In this document: positions 1-8,569 of the stretch, one piece after another
Layout: each line of letters opens with the position of its first letter
Position numbering within the stretch: position 1 is the stretch's first letter
Assembly (NCBI GenBank): GCA_964525045.1
Contig: CAZGFD010000005.1
Span: forward strand, 1 to 64,000
DNA: 64,000 nt
Reading direction: 5' to 3'
Source of the DNA: G020348185 sp964525045
Lineage (GTDB): Bacteria; Nitrospirota; Nitrospiria; Nitrospirales; UBA8639
Translations under genes and position numbers: made by a program
Notes under the pieces: generated by a model
The model's input: the letters and a program-made list of their open reading frames with translations, nothing else
Databases searched by the model: none
What the model was told of the DNA's origin: nothing

Positions 1-57
1 CGGGTTTCGGGTTTCGGGTTTCGGGTTTCGGGTTTCGGGTTTCGGGTTTCGGGTTAA
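1..57. repeat. Tandem heptamer array (CGGGTTT)n
   Basis: About eight uninterrupted copies of the 7-bp unit CGGGTTT open the window; the array probably extends beyond it. The same heptamer and degenerate relatives recur in many intergenic spaces of this window (3855, 6179, 14934, 30068, 31824, 61095). The array forms the left arm of the intergenic element described at 41-178. It resembles a plant-type telomere repeat only superficially, because the surroundings are bacterial genes. Confidence 0.95.
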
Positions 58-178
58 AAAAATGATAAATTATCTAGGTTACAAGTCAATTGATGTACTA
101 ATTTTGAGTGTTTCCTTCGACGGCCACCATCTTTTGGTTTTTAACGCGAAACTCGGAACTAGGAACTCGAAACCTTTT
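41..178. repeat. Intergenic element copy A with inverted heptad arms
   Basis: CGGGTTT units on the left, an AT-rich core of about 95 bp, and a right arm of heptads in the opposite sense (CGAAACT, CGGAACT, AGGAACT, CGAAACC). Nearly the same sequence, core included, lies at 3855-3995 with only scattered substitutions. The inverted arms and conserved core give it the shape of a small non-autonomous element (MITE- or REP-like). It sits just past the stop codon of the first glycosyltransferase gene. Nothing in it looks coding. Confidence 0.85.
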
Positions 179-185
179 TACGTCT

Positions 186-1205
186 TCAAACCCTTACCAC
201 CATAACTGAAGACCTTTCCTTTAAAACTTGACGGACTCGGTTCAACACTTCGTGCACCGATATCCTGTCCAGACAATCCCAAAAGGGGCAGGCTTCATGG
301 ATGCATTTCTCGCAGGTCGGAACCTCTGGCAACAAGATCACTCCTCTTCCCAAAGGTTTCCATCGCGTGGGTGACTGATTTCGACGAGGATCAAATAGAC
401 TGACGGTGCCAACGCCCAGTGCGGCGGCCATATGAGCTGGCCCCGTCGACCCGGATACAACGATATTGCCGGCGGCGATGACTGCCATCAACTCCCGTAG
501 AGAGAGCCGGCCCATCAAATCAATGATATTGGGAACCGCTATTGGAGTTAAGGAAGCTTCTTCGTACAATCGCCGTTGTTCATCGACAGTGCCCGTCAGC
601 ACAACCCCCAAACCCTCCGCCGCCAATCCTTTTGCGAGATTTATGTAATGTCGACTCTGCCATCTCCTGGCATCAAATCCTCCAGGATGCACGATCACCC
701 GTATGGACGGAAGTTCCTGAAGCCGTTCCCGACCCCACTGCCTCTCCTTTTCAGTCAAAACCAGGCTAGGCAACCGTGGGGGGCCAGGGGCCAGGCCAAG
801 CCCCTTCAATAAGCCCAAATTATATTCGGTTTCGTGCTTAGAATAATCATGCCGATGCTCGTATACCCTTTTATTGGCTAAAAAACTATACCACCGATAC
901 CCCGTCGCTACCCGGACCGGAACCCTCGCCACACATGCTGCCAGCATCAGCCGACGAAAGGGCTTTAGAAACACCACGGTATCAAACCCGCGCCTAAAGA
1001 GTCGGATCAACCCACCCATTGGGTCCCGGGAAGTCGCAATGAAGACCTCATCCACGTCTGGATGATTCTCAAGGACCGGCGCCGCGTATGGACTTGACAA
1101 AAAAGAAATCCGGGTGTCGGGAATTAATTGACGCAACGCTGTGGCCACGGGAAGGCAGGATACCTGATCGCCAATTCCGTCGGGTCTTGCGAGTAATATA
1201 TGCAT
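186..1205 (-). CDS. Family 9 glycosyltransferase (heptosyltransferase-like)
   Basis: Predicted cytoplasmic LPS core sugar transferase of the GT9 / ADP-heptose heptosyltransferase family, 339 aa. The N-terminus MHILLARPDGIGD is the usual GT9 opening with the G-D pair after strand 1. The C-terminal half has an HPGG motif (IVHPGGFDARRW) and the SGSTGPAHMAAALG nucleotide-sugar site. The ORF is open 9 codons further upstream, but ATG at 1205 has AGGAAG six bases before it, and the extra residues would come from a repeat arm. It is the last gene of the envelope operon here. Acceptor and exact sugar are unknown; it could be WaaC-, WaaF- or WaaQ-like. Confidence 0.87.
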   Translation of the reverse strand: MHILLARPDGIGDQVSCLPVATALRQLIPDTRISFLSSPYAAPVLENHPDVDEVFIATSRDPMGGLIRLFRRGFDTVVFLKPFRRLMLAACVARVPVRVATGYRWYSFLANKRVYEHRHDYSKHETEYNLGLLKGLGLAPGPPRLPSLVLTEKERQWGRERLQELPSIRVIVHPGGFDARRWQSRHYINLAKGLAAEGLGVVLTGTVDEQRRLYEEASLTPIAVPNIIDLMGRLSLRELMAVIAAGNIVVSGSTGPAHMAAALGVGTVSLFDPRRNQSPTRWKPLGRGVILLPEVPTCEKCIHEACPFWDCLDRISVHEVLNRVRQVLKERSSVMVVRV

Positions 1206-1223
1206 ACTTCTTCCTAAAATCCC

Positions 1224-1299
1224 AAATTTCAAATCTCAAATTTCAAAGTATTTTTCGACATTAGAATTTTTTAGGTATTTGAAATTTGAGATTTGAAAT
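1224..1299. repeat. Perfect 22-bp inverted repeat built of TTTGAAA/TTTGAGA heptads
   Basis: Positions 1226-1247 and 1278-1299 are exact reverse complements over 22 bases, separated by 30 bases. Each arm is three 7-bp units (TTTGAAA, TTTGAGA, TTTGAAA), an AT-rich version of the heptad family seen elsewhere here. As RNA it would form a long hairpin between the two GT9 genes. There is no U-tract on either side, so a simple intrinsic terminator is not indicated; an mRNA stabiliser or mobile repeat is as likely. Confidence 0.85.
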
Positions 1300-1305
1300 A
1301 TGACA

Positions 1306-2340
1306 TTACCCCTTCAGGGGTACCCGGGTATCCGCTGGCGCCCCCAACCGGCTACGGATTTCCGTTAAGACGGTTTCAGGTCCAATATAGCTTATGCAAT
1401 CCTTCTCGCAATAATCACGTCGATAACAGCGTTGGCAAAGCTGCGCTGAGCGGAGAACCGTGGAATGATTTCCAACAGGGCCGATACGTTTTTCATCGGT
1501 AGGTCCGAATAACGCAATTAACGGAGTGTGGAACGCACTGGCCAGATGCATGGCAAAACTGTCACCGGTTAGCAGTAAATGGACATATTTCATCAATTCC
1601 GCAAATTCAAGTAGCGTCAGTTCCCCAGCGAGGTTGACCATGGAAGGATAGCGGATCTCCGCGATTAATTGATCAATCTCCTTTTTCTTCTCCGTGACCC
1701 CCGTAAAAACCATCAACACATCAATCGGAAATTTATCAAGTAAAACTTTAAATTTCTCAACTCCCCAATTCTTGGTTTTCCAACGTGTAAAAGGACTGAC
1801 AACCATGATCCTTTTCTTTTCGGGATTTATGCGGCTCAATAAGGCTTGAATGACTTTCTCCTCTTTGGGGGAGGTAAAGATTTCCATATCGGAATTGGTC
1901 ACGGGTACCCCTGCCATGCGTAATACATGATCCATTTCTTCAATGGCATGGATTTCCGGCTTCCTGAAAAAGCTCAGGAAGGGCCACCGCCCTTTGACAA
2001 ACTTTCGTGTCGCCTTCGCCGCATACAGAAAAATGACCGATTTAAACCTTCCCTGAAGATCGAACGCCAAATCATAGTGAAGGGTTCGCACCTCCCGGAA
2101 AAGAGAGAGAATATGGGTCAACGTCCACCTGGGGTGTTTCAACCAATCCCGTTTGACCGTATCCTTTTCAAAAAGGAGAACCCTATCCACGTGTTTATTA
2201 AATTTAAAGATGTCATAGGACGTATCGGCCGTCACCACCGTCATTGAACAATTCGGAAACGTTTCCTTCAGCGTTCTGATGTGTCCGGTCGCGTGAAGGA
2301 CGTCACCAAGAGAGGTCAACTTAATCACCAGAATGTTCAA
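1306..2340 (-). CDS. Family 9 glycosyltransferase (heptosyltransferase-like)
   Basis: Second GT9 protein, 344 aa. It opens with NILVIKLTSLGDVLHATG, typical of heptosyltransferases, and ends with the family signature LLTGDSFAMHLASAFHTPLIALFGPTD followed by a cysteine-rich tail (CQRCYRRDYCEKDC) common in WaaC/WaaQ-like enzymes. The start is TTG at 2340 with AAGGAG ten bases upstream inside the end of the previous gene; the start codon falls in a short GAACATT direct repeat. It follows the GT2 gene by 7 bases, so they are surely cotranscribed. It likely adds heptose or a related sugar to the LPS inner core. Confidence 0.87.
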   Translation of the reverse strand: MNILVIKLTSLGDVLHATGHIRTLKETFPNCSMTVVTADTSYDIFKFNKHVDRVLLFEKDTVKRDWLKHPRWTLTHILSLFREVRTLHYDLAFDLQGRFKSVIFLYAAKATRKFVKGRWPFLSFFRKPEIHAIEEMDHVLRMAGVPVTNSDMEIFTSPKEEKVIQALLSRINPEKKRIMVVSPFTRWKTKNWGVEKFKVLLDKFPIDVLMVFTGVTEKKKEIDQLIAEIRYPSMVNLAGELTLLEFAELMKYVHLLLTGDSFAMHLASAFHTPLIALFGPTDEKRIGPVGNHSTVLRSAQLCQRCYRRDYCEKDCISYIGPETVLTEIRSRLGAPADTRVPLKG

Positions 2341-2347
2341 TGTTCAT

Positions 2348-3142
2348 TCACTCCTTGGAGGCTGGATTGACCGACTGCGATACTTGTTCAAGCTCCCACA
2401 GCTTGGCATATTTCACAAAAGTATAGTAGGTATAGAGGCCGGATAAAATCAGCCCCGGCATACCATCAAGCAGGCCGAGACGCATCACGTACATTTTGAA
2501 AAACGTATAGAGAGGGCGAGCGACAAGTTGATGAAGGTAAAATCGCCTCCCCCCCTGCTCGATGACCTTAGCACGCAATGACGAATATCTATCCATCTTC
2601 CCCAAATATTGATCAATATTTCGAAAGGGGTATTGATCAACATGGGCTTGGAAATATCCAATTTTTCCATTCAAATCAAAACTTTCATGAACGAGATCTT
2701 TTTCTCGATATCGCATATGGTTTTTATGGAAAAATTGGGGTTGTCGGTAATCCGGATACCAGCCGCAATGTTTGATTCTTCGTCCGAGAAAAAAGTTACG
2801 TCGCGGAACAAAGTACGCCTCCGCCTCAGGCCCCTCAGCTAACTTTTGTCGAATCTCATCACGTATGGCCTCATTCGCCCGTTCATCGGTATCTAAACTA
2901 AACACCCAATCATGGGTCGCGCGGGCCATCGCTTCGTTGCGAAGCCTTCCAAAACCATGAAATTCATGCTGATAGACTTTGTCGGTATATTCCTGACTGA
3001 TTCGGGTTGTCCCATCCGTACTAAAGGAATCCACAACAATCAGTTCATCGGCCCAATTAAGACTTTGTAGGCATGCGTGCATGTTCGGTTCATCGTTATA
3101 GGCAATCACAACCGCTGAGACTTTTGGAGTTCGTTCACTCAT
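2348..3142 (-). CDS. Family 2 glycosyltransferase, WaaE/KdtX-like LPS core enzyme
   Basis: 264-aa GT-A fold transferase. The N-terminal part shows the GT2 pattern: VSAVVIAYNDEPN near residue 8, LIVVDSFSTDGT near residue 33 and the DxD-type metal site SLDTDER near residue 82. The following RNFFLGRRIKHCGWYPDYRQ segment is characteristic of the WaaE/KdtX branch that adds glucose to the heptose core. A hydrophobic stretch near the C-terminus (LLDGMPGLILSGLYTYYTFV) suggests membrane association. Good Shine-Dalgarno AGG six bases before ATG at 3142. Its place next to heptosyltransferases and gmhB supports a core LPS role; the donor sugar is inferred from family. Confidence 0.85.
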   Translation of the reverse strand: MSERTPKVSAVVIAYNDEPNMHACLQSLNWADELIVVDSFSTDGTTRISQEYTDKVYQHEFHGFGRLRNEAMARATHDWVFSLDTDERANEAIRDEIRQKLAEGPEAEAYFVPRRNFFLGRRIKHCGWYPDYRQPQFFHKNHMRYREKDLVHESFDLNGKIGYFQAHVDQYPFRNIDQYLGKMDRYSSLRAKVIEQGGRRFYLHQLVARPLYTFFKMYVMRLGLLDGMPGLILSGLYTYYTFVKYAKLWELEQVSQSVNPASKE

Positions 3143-3256
3143 CGTTACCTATGACCATTCAAAAAGCGTCACGTCCAAGATTCAAGGTGGTGCAGGGGGA
3201 AGGGTTGTTGTGAAATCCGGAAACCGGGTTCCCTTCAAGCCATGGGCCTGGGAACG

Positions 3257-3838
3257 TTAAGTTAATTCGGAAGTCAACGAATCCTGTAAAATCCAATTCG
3301 CCGCTTCAGATAAATTTGCGGCGACAAACAAGACCCGAATTTCGTTTTTTTCCATGGCCTGAACAGCCGTCTGACTGTACTCGCTGGTCATCACCAACAC
3401 CGCCTTCGAACCCACCGCATTGGCTAACTGCATATCAATGACCTTATCACCAACATAATAACTTCGTGACAGGCTTAGATCTAATTCTTTGGCAGCTCGT
3501 AGGATAAGTCCGGGTTTCGGTTTTCGGCATTGACAGGAATCATCCGGATGATGGGCACAGAAAAATATTCCATCAAGGCCTCCACCCTGCCTTTCTAATT
3601 CACCCTCGAGTTTTCTGTGAATCATATGAAGATCACCCTCCGTCAATAGGCCACGGGCGATCCCCGACTGATTGGTAATGAGGACCACCCGGCTTCCCTC
3701 CCGCCTCAATCGGGCAATGGCCTCACCCACACCGGGAATCAGATTTAATTCATCCGGCGACGTAATATAGCCTGTGTCGTAATTGAGCGTCCCGTCACGA
3801 TCGAGAAAGACGGTAATGTCATTTAACGTTGAATGCAT
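3257..3838 (-). CDS. gmhB: D-glycero-beta-D-manno-heptose-1,7-bisphosphate 7-phosphatase
   Basis: 193-aa HAD phosphatase that removes the 7-phosphate in ADP-heptose synthesis. HAD motif I is FLDRDGTLN (nucleophile D13, acid D15), motif II is LITNQSGIARG, and motif III/IV is KPKPG plus YYVGDKVIDMQLA. The zinc-binding insert CAHHPDDSCQCRKP is diagnostic of GmhB. It lies among the heptosyltransferase genes that use its end product. No Shine-Dalgarno is evident before ATG at 3838; its leader is formed by the heptad repeat element at 3855, which may affect expression. Confidence 0.93.
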   Translation of the reverse strand: MHSTLNDITVFLDRDGTLNYDTGYITSPDELNLIPGVGEAIARLRREGSRVVLITNQSGIARGLLTEGDLHMIHRKLEGELERQGGGLDGIFFCAHHPDDSCQCRKPKPGLILRAAKELDLSLSRSYYVGDKVIDMQLANAVGSKAVLVMTSEYSQTAVQAMEKNEIRVLFVAANLSEAANWILQDSLTSELT

Positions 3839-3854
3839 AGTAGTAAAAGGGAAA

Positions 3855-3995
3855 GTTTCGGGTTTCGGGTTAAAAAAATGATAAATTATCTAGTCTACAA
3901 GTCAATTGATGTACTAATTTAAAGTGTTTCCTTCGACTGCTACCATCTTTTGGTTTTTAACGCGAAACCCGAAACTAGGAACTCGAAACCCCAAT
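3855..3995. repeat. Intergenic element copy B with inverted heptad arms
   Basis: Near-identical to copy A (41-178): left arm of two CGGGTTT-type units, the same core beginning with a run of A and ATGATAAATTATCTAG, and a right arm of inverted heptads (GCGAAAC, CCGAAAC, TAGGAAC, TCGAAAC). It separates gmhB from waaF. Its right arm supplies the waaF stop codon TAG and the last codons of that gene, which suggests that the element inserted at, or recombined with, the gene end. Confidence 0.88.
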
Positions 3996-5024
3996 TTTTA
4001 AGGCCGCCTGGCACACATCCTCTACGGATATGCCAGTCATACAACGATGATCAATGGGACAATGACGTAAAAGACAGGGAGAACATCTGACTGGGAATCT
4101 CACAATCCTGCTCAGATTGGGAGAGGGAGCTGTATGAGCCGGATCGGTCGATCCAAAAATGGCGACGACAGGAACCCTCAATGCACAGGCGATATGCATC
4201 GGACCGGTATCATTGGTCAGAAATAGCGAACACCGCTTGATGATGACTAAAAGTTGCCGGATCGTGGTTTTCCCAGACAAGACGATTGATGGATGTTTCA
4301 TACACCGACCGACGGTCCTCCCCAAATCTTCTTCTCCCGGTCCCCCCACAATGACACAGGTAACCGCTTGCGCCGGAGTCAGGGTTTTTTGGCGATTTTC
4401 TATGATTCGATCCGCAGCTTCAGCAAATCGCTCCGGCAACCACCTTTTGGCCGTCCCGTAGACCGACCCAGGATTGACCCCGATCACCACACCAGCCTTT
4501 CCCCGAGCAAGCCCGGGGAAATGTTTATCGACAAGTTGTTCCTCGTCTTCTTCTACCGCCAAGTTCGGAGAACGTTGAGTCTGTACCCCTGTCAGAGCAC
4601 CAATCAATTGTTGGAAATATTCCACCTGATGGACACGCCCCTCCTGCTGGGGAACGGAAATCCCCCGTGAAAGGAACAGGCGACGCCCATCCGTCGCATA
4701 CCCCCAACGTTCCGGAATGCCACTAAGAAAAGTCAACAAGGCCGCTTCAAAGGCATTTTGAAAAAGAATAGCCAAACCAAACCGGTGTGCGCGCAGTTCA
4801 CGAATTAACGCCACTTTCCCAAACACCCCTTTGTGCCTTCCCTTATGATCATAGATAAATACCTCATCAATCCCAGGATGTCCCATAAACAGTTCCGCTA
4901 TGCCAGGACGAGCCCAAAGGGTAATCTTTGACTCAGGGTAGGCCTCTCGTAAATCCATTAATGCCGGGGTCCCCATCACCGCATCGCCAATCCAATTGGG
5001 AGCGCGAACAAGAATATGTGACAT
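3975..5024 (-). CDS. waaF: ADP-heptose:LPS heptosyltransferase II
   Basis: 349-aa GT9 enzyme adding the second heptose to the LPS inner core. The start MSHILVRAPNWIGDAVMGTPAL matches the WaaF hallmark (PNWIGDAVM), as do GVNPGSVYGTAKRWLPERFAE in the middle and FLTNDTGPMHIACALRVPVVAIFGSTDP near the C-terminus. I chose ATG at 5024; the frame is open 10 codons further but those residues are not family-like. The C-terminal residues GVSSS and the TAG stop are encoded by the heptad repeat element, so the natural C-terminus may have been altered. It lies in the operon after lpxK. Confidence 0.92.
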   Translation of the reverse strand: MSHILVRAPNWIGDAVMGTPALMDLREAYPESKITLWARPGIAELFMGHPGIDEVFIYDHKGRHKGVFGKVALIRELRAHRFGLAILFQNAFEAALLTFLSGIPERWGYATDGRRLFLSRGISVPQQEGRVHQVEYFQQLIGALTGVQTQRSPNLAVEEDEEQLVDKHFPGLARGKAGVVIGVNPGSVYGTAKRWLPERFAEAADRIIENRQKTLTPAQAVTCVIVGGPGEEDLGRTVGRCMKHPSIVLSGKTTIRQLLVIIKRCSLFLTNDTGPMHIACALRVPVVAIFGSTDPAHTAPSPNLSRIVRFPVRCSPCLLRHCPIDHRCMTGISVEDVCQAALKIGVSSS

Positions 5025-5071
5025 AGAACTCACGAGAACCTTCGTTTTCCACAACCTCGATTCAACAATAA

Positions 5072-6178
5072 TTACCCTGCTCCCGATTCGCCTCTATCAT
5101 GCAGATCATTCAACCATCGAAGTAACCGGTCTTTTCCACCGTTGACTTCAACCCGCAGACGAATCGCCCATATTCCATCCCCATCCTGAATGAGGGGATC
5201 AAGTTTCACAGCATCTTTCTCAGTGGTCAACGCACAGGAGGCCTTGACCTGACGCATTCGTTGGCGAATCGCTTCAAGGTCTGAGGCGGTATAAGCCCAG
5301 TGATCAGGAAACACAATCTCATCCAGAATGTTGACTCCCATATTCGCCACGGTAGTTCGAAAGGCCATAGCATTTCCAATTCCACTAAAGATCAGAACAT
5401 CTTTTCCGGAAACCCAACTGATGGGTTGCTCCTCATGGAGTGACAAGCAAGAGATGGACTTGGGCTGAAACTCCACCCGAATGGGTTCAATGGATCCCCC
5501 CGTCGCCGTTTGCAAAGGACCACAAATTTTGTCCTGATCGGTCATGAGATCAGCACGGGTGACCACGACAGCCGTCGCCCTTCCGGCGGCGGAGAGCGGC
5601 TCCCGTAACCGCCCTGCAGGCAACAGTTTCTCAAGCCCAAAGGCATCGGAGCCATCAACGAGTAAAAAATTCAGATCTCGATACAGACCTAAGTGTTGAA
5701 ACCCATCATCCAAAATGAAGCAATCGATGGCTGATTGCGTTAATACCCAATGGCCGAGTTTAAACCGGTCACTTCCCACCGCTACTACCACACCAGGACA
5801 ATTTCTTGCCATAAGAAAAGGTTCGTCTCCAGCTTCCCGGGCTTCGACCAGCACCTTCCGTCCGTCTGACACTAAAAGAAAGGTGGACTCCTTTGTTCTC
5901 CGATACCCTCGGCTGAGAATTCCAACTTGTTTTCCCTGCGACTGCAACCATTGGGCCACCCACATGACAAATGGAGTTTTCCCTGTTCCGCCAACAGTTA
6001 AATTCCCAATGCTAATGACGGGACAGGATAAGCGACGTTGAGATAACCATCCTTGCTCGTATAACTGCACACGAGCTCGAACTGCCATTCCATAAGGAAT
6101 GGACATGAGATCGAGGAGAATGGGAAAATGTTTGTGAAACCAGGATTCTTGAAGGTGAGGGCGGAGAGCAGCGTTCAA
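5072..6178 (-). CDS. lpxK: Tetraacyldisaccharide 4'-kinase
   Basis: 368-aa membrane-associated kinase that phosphorylates the 4' position of the lipid A disaccharide. A Walker A motif ISIGNLTVGGTGKTPF sits at residues 55-70, typical of LpxK, preceded by a hydrophobic N-terminal helix region (HFPILLDLMSIPYGMAV). The motif ILDDGFQHLGLYRDLNFLLVD is the LpxK catalytic signature, and LLPAGRLREPL follows. It sits between waaA and waaF in the envelope operon, separated from waaA by a heptad repeat spacer. Confidence 0.95.
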   Translation of the reverse strand: MNAALRPHLQESWFHKHFPILLDLMSIPYGMAVRARVQLYEQGWLSQRRLSCPVISIGNLTVGGTGKTPFVMWVAQWLQSQGKQVGILSRGYRRTKESTFLLVSDGRKVLVEAREAGDEPFLMARNCPGVVVAVGSDRFKLGHWVLTQSAIDCFILDDGFQHLGLYRDLNFLLVDGSDAFGLEKLLPAGRLREPLSAAGRATAVVVTRADLMTDQDKICGPLQTATGGSIEPIRVEFQPKSISCLSLHEEQPISWVSGKDVLIFSGIGNAMAFRTTVANMGVNILDEIVFPDHWAYTASDLEAIRQRMRQVKASCALTTEKDAVKLDPLIQDGDGIWAIRLRVEVNGGKDRLLRWLNDLHDRGESGAG

Positions 6179-6250
6179 AGTTTCACGTTTCAGGTTTCAG
6201 GTTTCACGTTAAGGCTCTTAGACTTTTGAGCCTTGAACTTTGGACTTAAC
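6179..6250. repeat. Heptad repeat spacer running into the waaA 3' end
   Basis: TTTCACG, TTTCAGG, TTTCAGG, TTTCACG in tandem, continuing across the waaA stop codon as a degenerate 7-bp series (ACTTTTG, AGCCTTG, AACTTTG, GACTTAA). It is another member of the window-wide heptad family. It encodes the last dozen residues of WaaA, a low-complexity Ser/Lys/Val/Gln tail. Confidence 0.8.
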
Positions 6251-7588
6251 GCTTTGTACCTCAAAATTGGAGGATGACTGTGGTTGAGAGTGGTTTTGAG
6301 AATCTTCCAGACGGGCCACGATCAAATCAAGGTTTTGTTTCATGACACCTTGATTGGCTTGCACCACATCCCGTGCGGCGGAACCCATCTGTTGAATCAA
6401 AGAAGGATTGTTAAACGCTTGAATGAGCTGGGCGGCTAATTCCTCGGCATTGTGGACCTGTCTTCCACCGCCGGCCTGAACTAACAAGTACGCGATTTCG
6501 GAACAATGATCGGTGTAAGGACCAAAATAAACGGGCTTTCCCCACCTGGCGGGCTCGAGGAGGTTGTGGCCACCCACCGGCACCAGCGTTCCTCCCACGA
6601 AGGTGACCTTAGCCAGACCATAGACTTCCGCCAATTCCCCTCGGGTATCCAATAGAATGACACGTGCCCCTTTTCCTTGCCGCATTTCAGATTTGGCATG
6701 TTTCATCGCACTTCGCCGGACGGAGACGAACCCGGCGGCCCGGACTTTGGCCTCGACCGCTTCCACCCGCTCTACGTGCCGAGGGGCCATCAACAGCACA
6801 CTGTCGGGGTGTTCACGATGAAGACGTGCATAACATTCCAGCAGGACATCTTCCTCCTCTGAATGGGTACTCCCCGCCACAAGCAATTCTTCGTGTTCCT
6901 CCAATCCTAACGCCGGCCTTGCGATCGCAGGAGAGGAGAGGGACGTCGAGTGACCGTCCCGATCGAATTTCATATTACCCGTCCGGAAAGTCCGTTCTGA
7001 AGAGGCTCCCAGATCTTGAATACGCTGAACATCTCTGTCCGATTGCATAAGAAAGAGATCAACAAACGAAAGGACTTTTTTCATGAAACCTTTTATCAAA
7101 CGGTACCGATTATAGGACCGTGAAGATAAACGACCATTAATGAGAAATGTCGGAACCCCATAACGAGCGAAACATTTCAAGAGATTCGGCCAGAGTTCCG
7201 TTTCAACAAACACGAAAGCCACTGGACGAAATTTCCGAACGTAGGCCTCAACCACCCAAGGAAAGTCAATTGGTAAATAACAATGCATCGCGACGTCAGC
7301 CAGCCGCTGTTCAACGGCTTCTCGACCGGTTTCCGTAATGGTTGAAACGAGAAGGGTCCAATCGGGATACCGGTCTTTAAGGGCCTTCACAAAGGGGACG
7401 ATGGTGACCACCTCCCCCAAGGAAACCGCATGAATCCAAATCACCGGAGATTTGGAGAGATCGTATTCACGAGGGATCCGCCCGAAGCGTTGAGTCAGTC
7501 CTCGTCGACACCGTTTTTTTGTAAGGAGAACGCACAGAATAACGGGAGAAGCGAGATGTAAGAGAATATTATATATGAGATAGCCCAT
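6218..7588 (-). CDS. waaA: 3-deoxy-D-manno-octulosonic acid (Kdo) transferase
   Basis: 456-aa GT30 enzyme that transfers Kdo from CMP-Kdo to lipid IVA at the inner membrane. An N-terminal membrane anchor (YNILLHLASPVILCVLL) is followed by IWIHAVSLGEVVTIVPFVKAL with the catalytic-type Glu, then FVETELWPNLL, GNMKFD, LVAGSTHSEEE and the C-terminal GGTLVPVGGHNLLEPA donor site. It is about 30 residues longer than typical; the excess is a Ser/Gln/Lys-rich C-terminal tail derived partly from the heptad repeat. Start ATG at 7588 is well supported by the anchor. Confidence 0.95.
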   Translation of the reverse strand: MGYLIYNILLHLASPVILCVLLTKKRCRRGLTQRFGRIPREYDLSKSPVIWIHAVSLGEVVTIVPFVKALKDRYPDWTLLVSTITETGREAVEQRLADVAMHCYLPIDFPWVVEAYVRKFRPVAFVFVETELWPNLLKCFARYGVPTFLINGRLSSRSYNRYRLIKGFMKKVLSFVDLFLMQSDRDVQRIQDLGASSERTFRTGNMKFDRDGHSTSLSSPAIARPALGLEEHEELLVAGSTHSEEEDVLLECYARLHREHPDSVLLMAPRHVERVEAVEAKVRAAGFVSVRRSAMKHAKSEMRQGKGARVILLDTRGELAEVYGLAKVTFVGGTLVPVGGHNLLEPARWGKPVYFGPYTDHCSEIAYLLVQAGGGRQVHNAEELAAQLIQAFNNPSLIQQMGSAARDVVQANQGVMKQNLDLIVARLEDSQNHSQPQSSSNFEVQSVKSKVQGSKV

Positions 7589-7887
7589 GGAATCAGAACC
7601 AAAGATCCTCAGGATTGTAGGGCTCTAGGAGACAGAAATCACTGTGTAGGCTCAATGCCCACGCGCACCATTTCTGAACGTCTCAAACCAAAAGAATAAC
7701 CAATATCGAACAAGGAACGTCGAGTCATGAAGCAGGAGGAGCGGTCATCTTGGTGATGAACAGGTTGAGACTCAGGGCAGAATTACGGAGACAATCCTCA
7801 TGATCATGACCTCTCAGAGTCTTCGACATTCATGATTTCTTGCTGGCTATTGGATATTATAATTAAAGTAATACATTAATTTATTCA
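7589..7887. other. Gap between the acyltransferase and waaA
   Basis: About 300 bases without a convincing gene on either strand. A weak 7-bp periodicity (CGAACAA, GGAACGT, CGAGTCA, TGAAGCA) near 7698-7730 suggests a decayed heptad repeat. The bases nearest the acyltransferase stop are AT-rich (7850-7890). No terminator or clear promoter was seen. Confidence 0.5.
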
Positions 7888-8552
7888 TTAGCTCTTTGAT
7901 TGAACCGCTGCTTCAGCATCACTCGTGACCTGATTCAGAGCCTTTTCTAACTCATCACGCTTGGATTCCAATTCAGCGGGGGTCGCATTCGCATGAATCC
8001 ATAGAGGATTTCCCCACATAAAGATGCCCTTCCCCCACGGATACGGGACCATAAACCGGTCCCAACTCGGAAAGACTTTTTTTTTGAGCACATAAAACTG
8101 ACCGGCACAATGGGATATCCAGTCAGTTTCGCTAATGACAACACTTCACCCTGAACCCGATGCCGGGGTCCTTGGGGACCATCAGGTGTGATAACCAAGT
8201 CAGCTCCCTGACGACCATGCCGGATGAGTTGCCGAAGCGCCAGCGTCCCACCTCGGGTCGTGGAACCTCTCACCGATCGAAATCCGAATCGACGCACAAT
8301 TCGATAAATCAATTCCCCATCCCGATGTTGGCTAATCAATATATAAGCGCGTTTCCCCCTATACCCTAACGGCATCATTAACTGCTGCCCGTGCCAAAAT
8401 ACAATAATCAGCTGGTGACCCTTTTGGTACAATTCGTCTATTTTCTGCTCACCCTGAGAAGAGATCCGAATACATTTTCCGAGGAATGTAATGAGTCCGG
8501 CCCCAAGAGGTGGAAGCAGATTCAGTTTTATCCATTTCTGAAAATTCTTCAC
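7888..8552 (-). CDS. DUF374-type lysophospholipid/lipid A acyltransferase, split by a frameshift in an A9 run
   Basis: The first frame (8552 down to about 8077) encodes an LPLAT/DUF374 enzyme: FWHGQQLMMPLGYRG with the HxxxxD-like site, HRDGELIYRIVRRFGFRSVRGSTTRGG and LVITPDGPQGPRHRVQGEVLSLAKLTGYPIVPVSF. The expected continuation (KKVFPSWDRFMVPYPWGKGIFMWG) lies in the next frame and ends at 7888. The switch point is nine A residues on the coding strand (8077-8085), within A-AAA-AAG, a classic -1 slippery heptamer. Joined, the protein is about 221 aa, normal for the family. It may add a secondary acyl chain to lipid A. The start is GTG at 8552. The shift could be a sequencing error, phase variation or programmed slippage. 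Confidence 0.8.
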
Positions 8553-8569
8553 AATTACACCCTTCCCGG

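Noticed and set aside
1..57. Telomere-like (CGGGTTT)n array
   Set aside because: Similar to plant-type telomere repeats, but the sequence is surrounded by bacterial genes and the unit recurs inside intergenic spaces, so a chromosome end is not implied.
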